Under the pieces are notes generated by a model. The model made no database searches and was not told the origin of the DNA. It saw only the letters and a program-made list of their open reading frames with translations. DNA of 6,926 bases from Minisyncoccota bacterium (GTDB lineage Bacteria > Patescibacteriota > Minisyncoccia > Phycocordibacterales > Phycocordibacteraceae): the NCBI GenBank assembly GCA_028687085.1, contig JAQUAU010000043.1, positions 1-6,926 of the forward strand, given 5' to 3'. Both the position numbers and the translations under genes were made by a program. Positions within the stretch are counted from its first letter, which is position 1, and each line of letters opens with the position of its first letter. Shown piece by piece: positions 5,374 to 6,926 of the stretch.

Positions 5374-5394
5374 TCGGAAGGTTAAACCTTCCGA
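5374..5394 (-). repeat. RAYT-associated palindrome, copy 3
   Basis: The core at 5376-5392 is identical, but the two outer pairs are TC/GA instead of CT/AG, so pairing is kept while sequence changes. It is 65 bp centre to centre from copy 2 and 7 bp before the stop of the small ORF at 5401-5505. Confidence 0.9.
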
Positions 5395-5400
5395 CCATGT

Positions 5401-5505
5401 CTACGGCATTGCGACACTCGCGACATGGAGCGTGATGAGCGCAACCGCAATGATGGTGGCGAAGGCCGCCGAGAATTTCACAAATTCGGTAACAAACGGG
5501 AGCAT
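5401..5505 (-). CDS. Possible 34-residue single-span membrane microprotein
   Basis: A short frame starts at ATG 5505, 10 nt after the stop of the O-antigen ligase-like gene, and ends at TAG 5401. It begins MLPFVTEFVKFS and continues with about 20 hydrophobic residues (AAFATIIAVALITLHVASV) ending AMP. That composition is a plausible single transmembrane helix with a short N-terminal tail. Immediate placement behind a membrane-protein gene on the same strand suggests co-transcription. The Shine-Dalgarno is weak (GACGG). There is no homology support, and a frame this short can occur by chance in GC-rich DNA; the complementary strand carries a competing 61-residue frame. Treat as tentative. Confidence 0.35.
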   Translation of the reverse strand: MLPFVTEFVKFSAAFATIIAVALITLHVASVAMP

Positions 5506-5515
5506 CCGTCGTGCG

Positions 5516-6925
5516 TTATTTTTTTGATTGTTCATAGGACTGTATGGTGCGCAGGTCGTCTGCTGCCGCGGTATCAGAGGGGTTAAGTCGAATGACTTCT
5601 GTTAAGAAAAAGGCTGCATTTTTGAGATCGAGCACTGTCTCATAATACATCGCCGCACGCCGCGCCGTCTCGAGGTCTTCGCGATAGTGTGCCTTCCCGA
5701 GTGCCGCTTCATCTGCTGCGGCTTTTGCATCGCCAGAGGCGAAGAGGAGCTGTGCGAGTACGAAGTGCGGTGCAGCAAGCGTCGGGACAAGCGCCACATA
5801 GCGAGAGAGCAGGTCGCGGGCGGCGGCGTAGCCCTGCGCGCGCCCCTCCGACTTCGCCGGGTACGCGTTCGCGTCGCTGATCGAGAGGTTCGCGAGAATA
5901 TACCAGGGCTGGGCGCGCTTCGGCGAGAGGCGGATAGAGCGTTCGAGCGCAGAGGCGAGGAGCGCGCGATCACTCGCAATGCCCGGCGGCGCAAGCGAGA
6001 GCACCTGTGCGAGATAGACGGCTGTCCGCGCATCATACGGGTATCGATTGAAGGAGTAGGTGAGGAGGAGAGCGGCACTTGTGTATGCCGAGTGCAGATC
6101 CTCGCCGGTGAGCCGATGCACCTGCTCTTCTGTGTATATGAAATAGGCGTTATAGCCGAACTCGAGATCGGCATAGGTATTGAGTGCGAGTCCTGCCTCT
6201 GCCGCCGCCTTCGCGCGCGGCAGGTCGGCGACCTGATATTGGTATGCCTCAAAGGCGAGCAGGTTCGCCCGAAGCGGCGAAAGAGAGACCGGGATGATGA
6301 GCGCAAGCAATAGAGCGGCGGCGAGAGCGCCGAGGTAGAGTCGCGGGCTCCCAAGTGCAAACGGAGATTCCGCTTCTTGTGCGCGTTCTTGTACCAGCGC
6401 CGTCGCGGCGAGGGCGAGAAGGAGCCAGAAGGTCATCGCCGTATCGAACACAAAGAAATTCTGAATAGCGTATGTTCCGGCGATGCCTATGAGAAAGAGC
6501 CCGTGCCGATTGCCGGCCTTGAAAAGGCGCCAGCCGGTGCGGAGTATGAGCGCGATGAGCGCGAGATACAAGAGGAGACCGCCGATGCCGAACTGCACGA
6601 AGTAGTCGAGATAGGCGTTGTGCGAGCGGTCGAACCACTCTTCGGTCATGACGCTCGGGTCGTACACGCGATCAAAGGGCGTGCTCACGTGTTCGGCGCC
6701 GTAGCCGAGGAGCGGCCGGTTCATCGCTTCTTGCGAGACTGTCCGCCAGATAAAGAGGCGGCTCGAGACGGTCGGATCGGTAAGCGACAGAGAAGCGAGA
6801 CGGTGTATCGGCTCAAACGGAACGCGCGCGAGCTCTGTGCGAAAGGCGATGAACAACCCTGCGAGTGCAATGAGAAGCACGAGCGTGCCGCGCGCATATC
6901 TCCGCGCCGTTCCCCTACCCTTCAC
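5516..6925 (-). CDS. O-antigen ligase/Wzy-like polymerase with helical-repeat C-terminus (5' end outside window)
   Basis: At least 469 residues, open to the window edge; the N-terminal membrane segments are presumably missing. Visible are membrane segments near residues 13-28, 112-128, 141-160, 163-178 and 196-215. The extracytoplasmic loop between the first two has the Wzy_C signature: SSRLFIWRTVSQEAMNRPLLGYG, then SHNAYLDYFVQFGIGG, where Arg and His-Asn are the usual functional residues. These enzymes polymerise or ligate undecaprenyl-linked glycans on the outer face of the membrane. From about residue 216 the chain becomes soluble and TPR-like, with repeated helical pairs rich in Ala and Tyr (AKAAAEAGLALNTY, RAQPWYILANLSI, APHFVLAQLLFASGDAKAAADEAA, NAAFFLTEVIRLNPSD). 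This fusion is familiar from PglL/Wzy proteins of CPR bacteria. Substrate cannot be assigned without the neighbouring glycan genes. A GTG at 6925 is unlikely to be the true start. Confidence 0.8.
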   Translation of the reverse strand: MKGRGTARRYARGTLVLLIALAGLFIAFRTELARVPFEPIHRLASLSLTDPTVSSRLFIWRTVSQEAMNRPLLGYGAEHVSTPFDRVYDPSVMTEEWFDRSHNAYLDYFVQFGIGGLLLYLALIALILRTGWRLFKAGNRHGLFLIGIAGTYAIQNFFVFDTAMTFWLLLALAATALVQERAQEAESPFALGSPRLYLGALAAALLLALIIPVSLSPLRANLLAFEAYQYQVADLPRAKAAAEAGLALNTYADLEFGYNAYFIYTEEQVHRLTGEDLHSAYTSAALLLTYSFNRYPYDARTAVYLAQVLSLAPPGIASDRALLASALERSIRLSPKRAQPWYILANLSISDANAYPAKSEGRAQGYAAARDLLSRYVALVPTLAAPHFVLAQLLFASGDAKAAADEAALGKAHYREDLETARRAAMYYETVLDLKNAAFFLTEVIRLNPSDTAAADDLRTIQSYEQSKK

Positions 6926-6926
6926 G

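Noticed and set aside
4552..5394. CRISPR array
   Set aside because: The three repeats are palindromes with unequal spacing (two 65 bp apart, one more than 700 bp away across a gene), and no cas gene is present.
4552..5394. A complete insertion sequence with terminal inverted repeats and target duplication
   Set aside because: The palindromes are internal hairpins in direct orientation and no duplicated target flanks are visible; Y1 enzymes do not make them.
5342..5527. 61-codon plus-strand frame containing palindrome copy 3
   Set aside because: It is antisense to the small membrane frame and the end of the Wzy-like gene, runs through a palindrome, and lacks an RBS and homology.
5602..6638. 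Alternative long frames of 129-252 codons inside the Wzy-like gene, both strands
   Set aside because: Arg/Ser-rich translations without hydrophobic segments; shadows of the 469-codon frame, which has clear membrane and Wzy_C signatures.

Overview
The window looks like a piece of a Candidate Phyla Radiation (Patescibacteria, probably Parcubacteria-like) chromosome of moderately high GC. This is an inference from several signs: an L7/L12 with the longer N-terminus familiar from Parcubacteria, a 23S rRNA gene with no 16S gene next to it, weak or absent Shine-Dalgarno sequences on most genes, a REP-associated tyrosine transposase (RAYT) of the type common in CPR genomes, and compact intergenic regions. 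I could not test the placement with a search.

Every supported gene is on the minus strand, so transcription runs from high to low coordinates. From the right edge: a partial O-antigen ligase/Wzy-like polytopic membrane protein with a helical-repeat C-terminus (5516-6925); a possible 34-residue membrane microprotein directly behind it (5401-5505); two near-identical palindromes (5374-5394, 5309-5329); a RAYT (4577-5287); a third, longer palindrome overlapping the RAYT stop codon (4552-4580); an unrecognised soluble helical protein (4015-4479) with its own terminator; an L10 leader RNA followed by rplJ-rplL (2836-3893) and a 16-bp-stem terminator; a winged-helix regulator with a degenerate nucleotidyltransferase-like domain (2180-2749); an MscS-related conserved-TM-helix protein (1439-2122) with a 12-bp-stem terminator; a leader/promoter region (1144-1438); and the first ~1.14 kb of 23S rRNA, which runs off the left edge.

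The part most like a distinct system is the RAYT with its three palindromes. They share the 17-bp core GGAAGGTTAAACCTTCC in one orientation, flank the transposase on both sides, and have outer stem pairs that change while staying complementary. This is the arrangement expected of a transposase and the hairpins it recognises. The other points of interest are the unlinked 23S gene, two sizeable insertions in domain I of the 23S rRNA (a 110-nt multibranched element and a 48-nt hairpin), and probable promoters whose -35 element lies in the preceding gene's terminator.

Functionally, the L10 leader, rplJ, rplL and 23S make up translation machinery; the Wzy-like protein and the TM-helix protein belong to the envelope; the RAYT block is mobile or domesticated DNA between these housekeeping segments.
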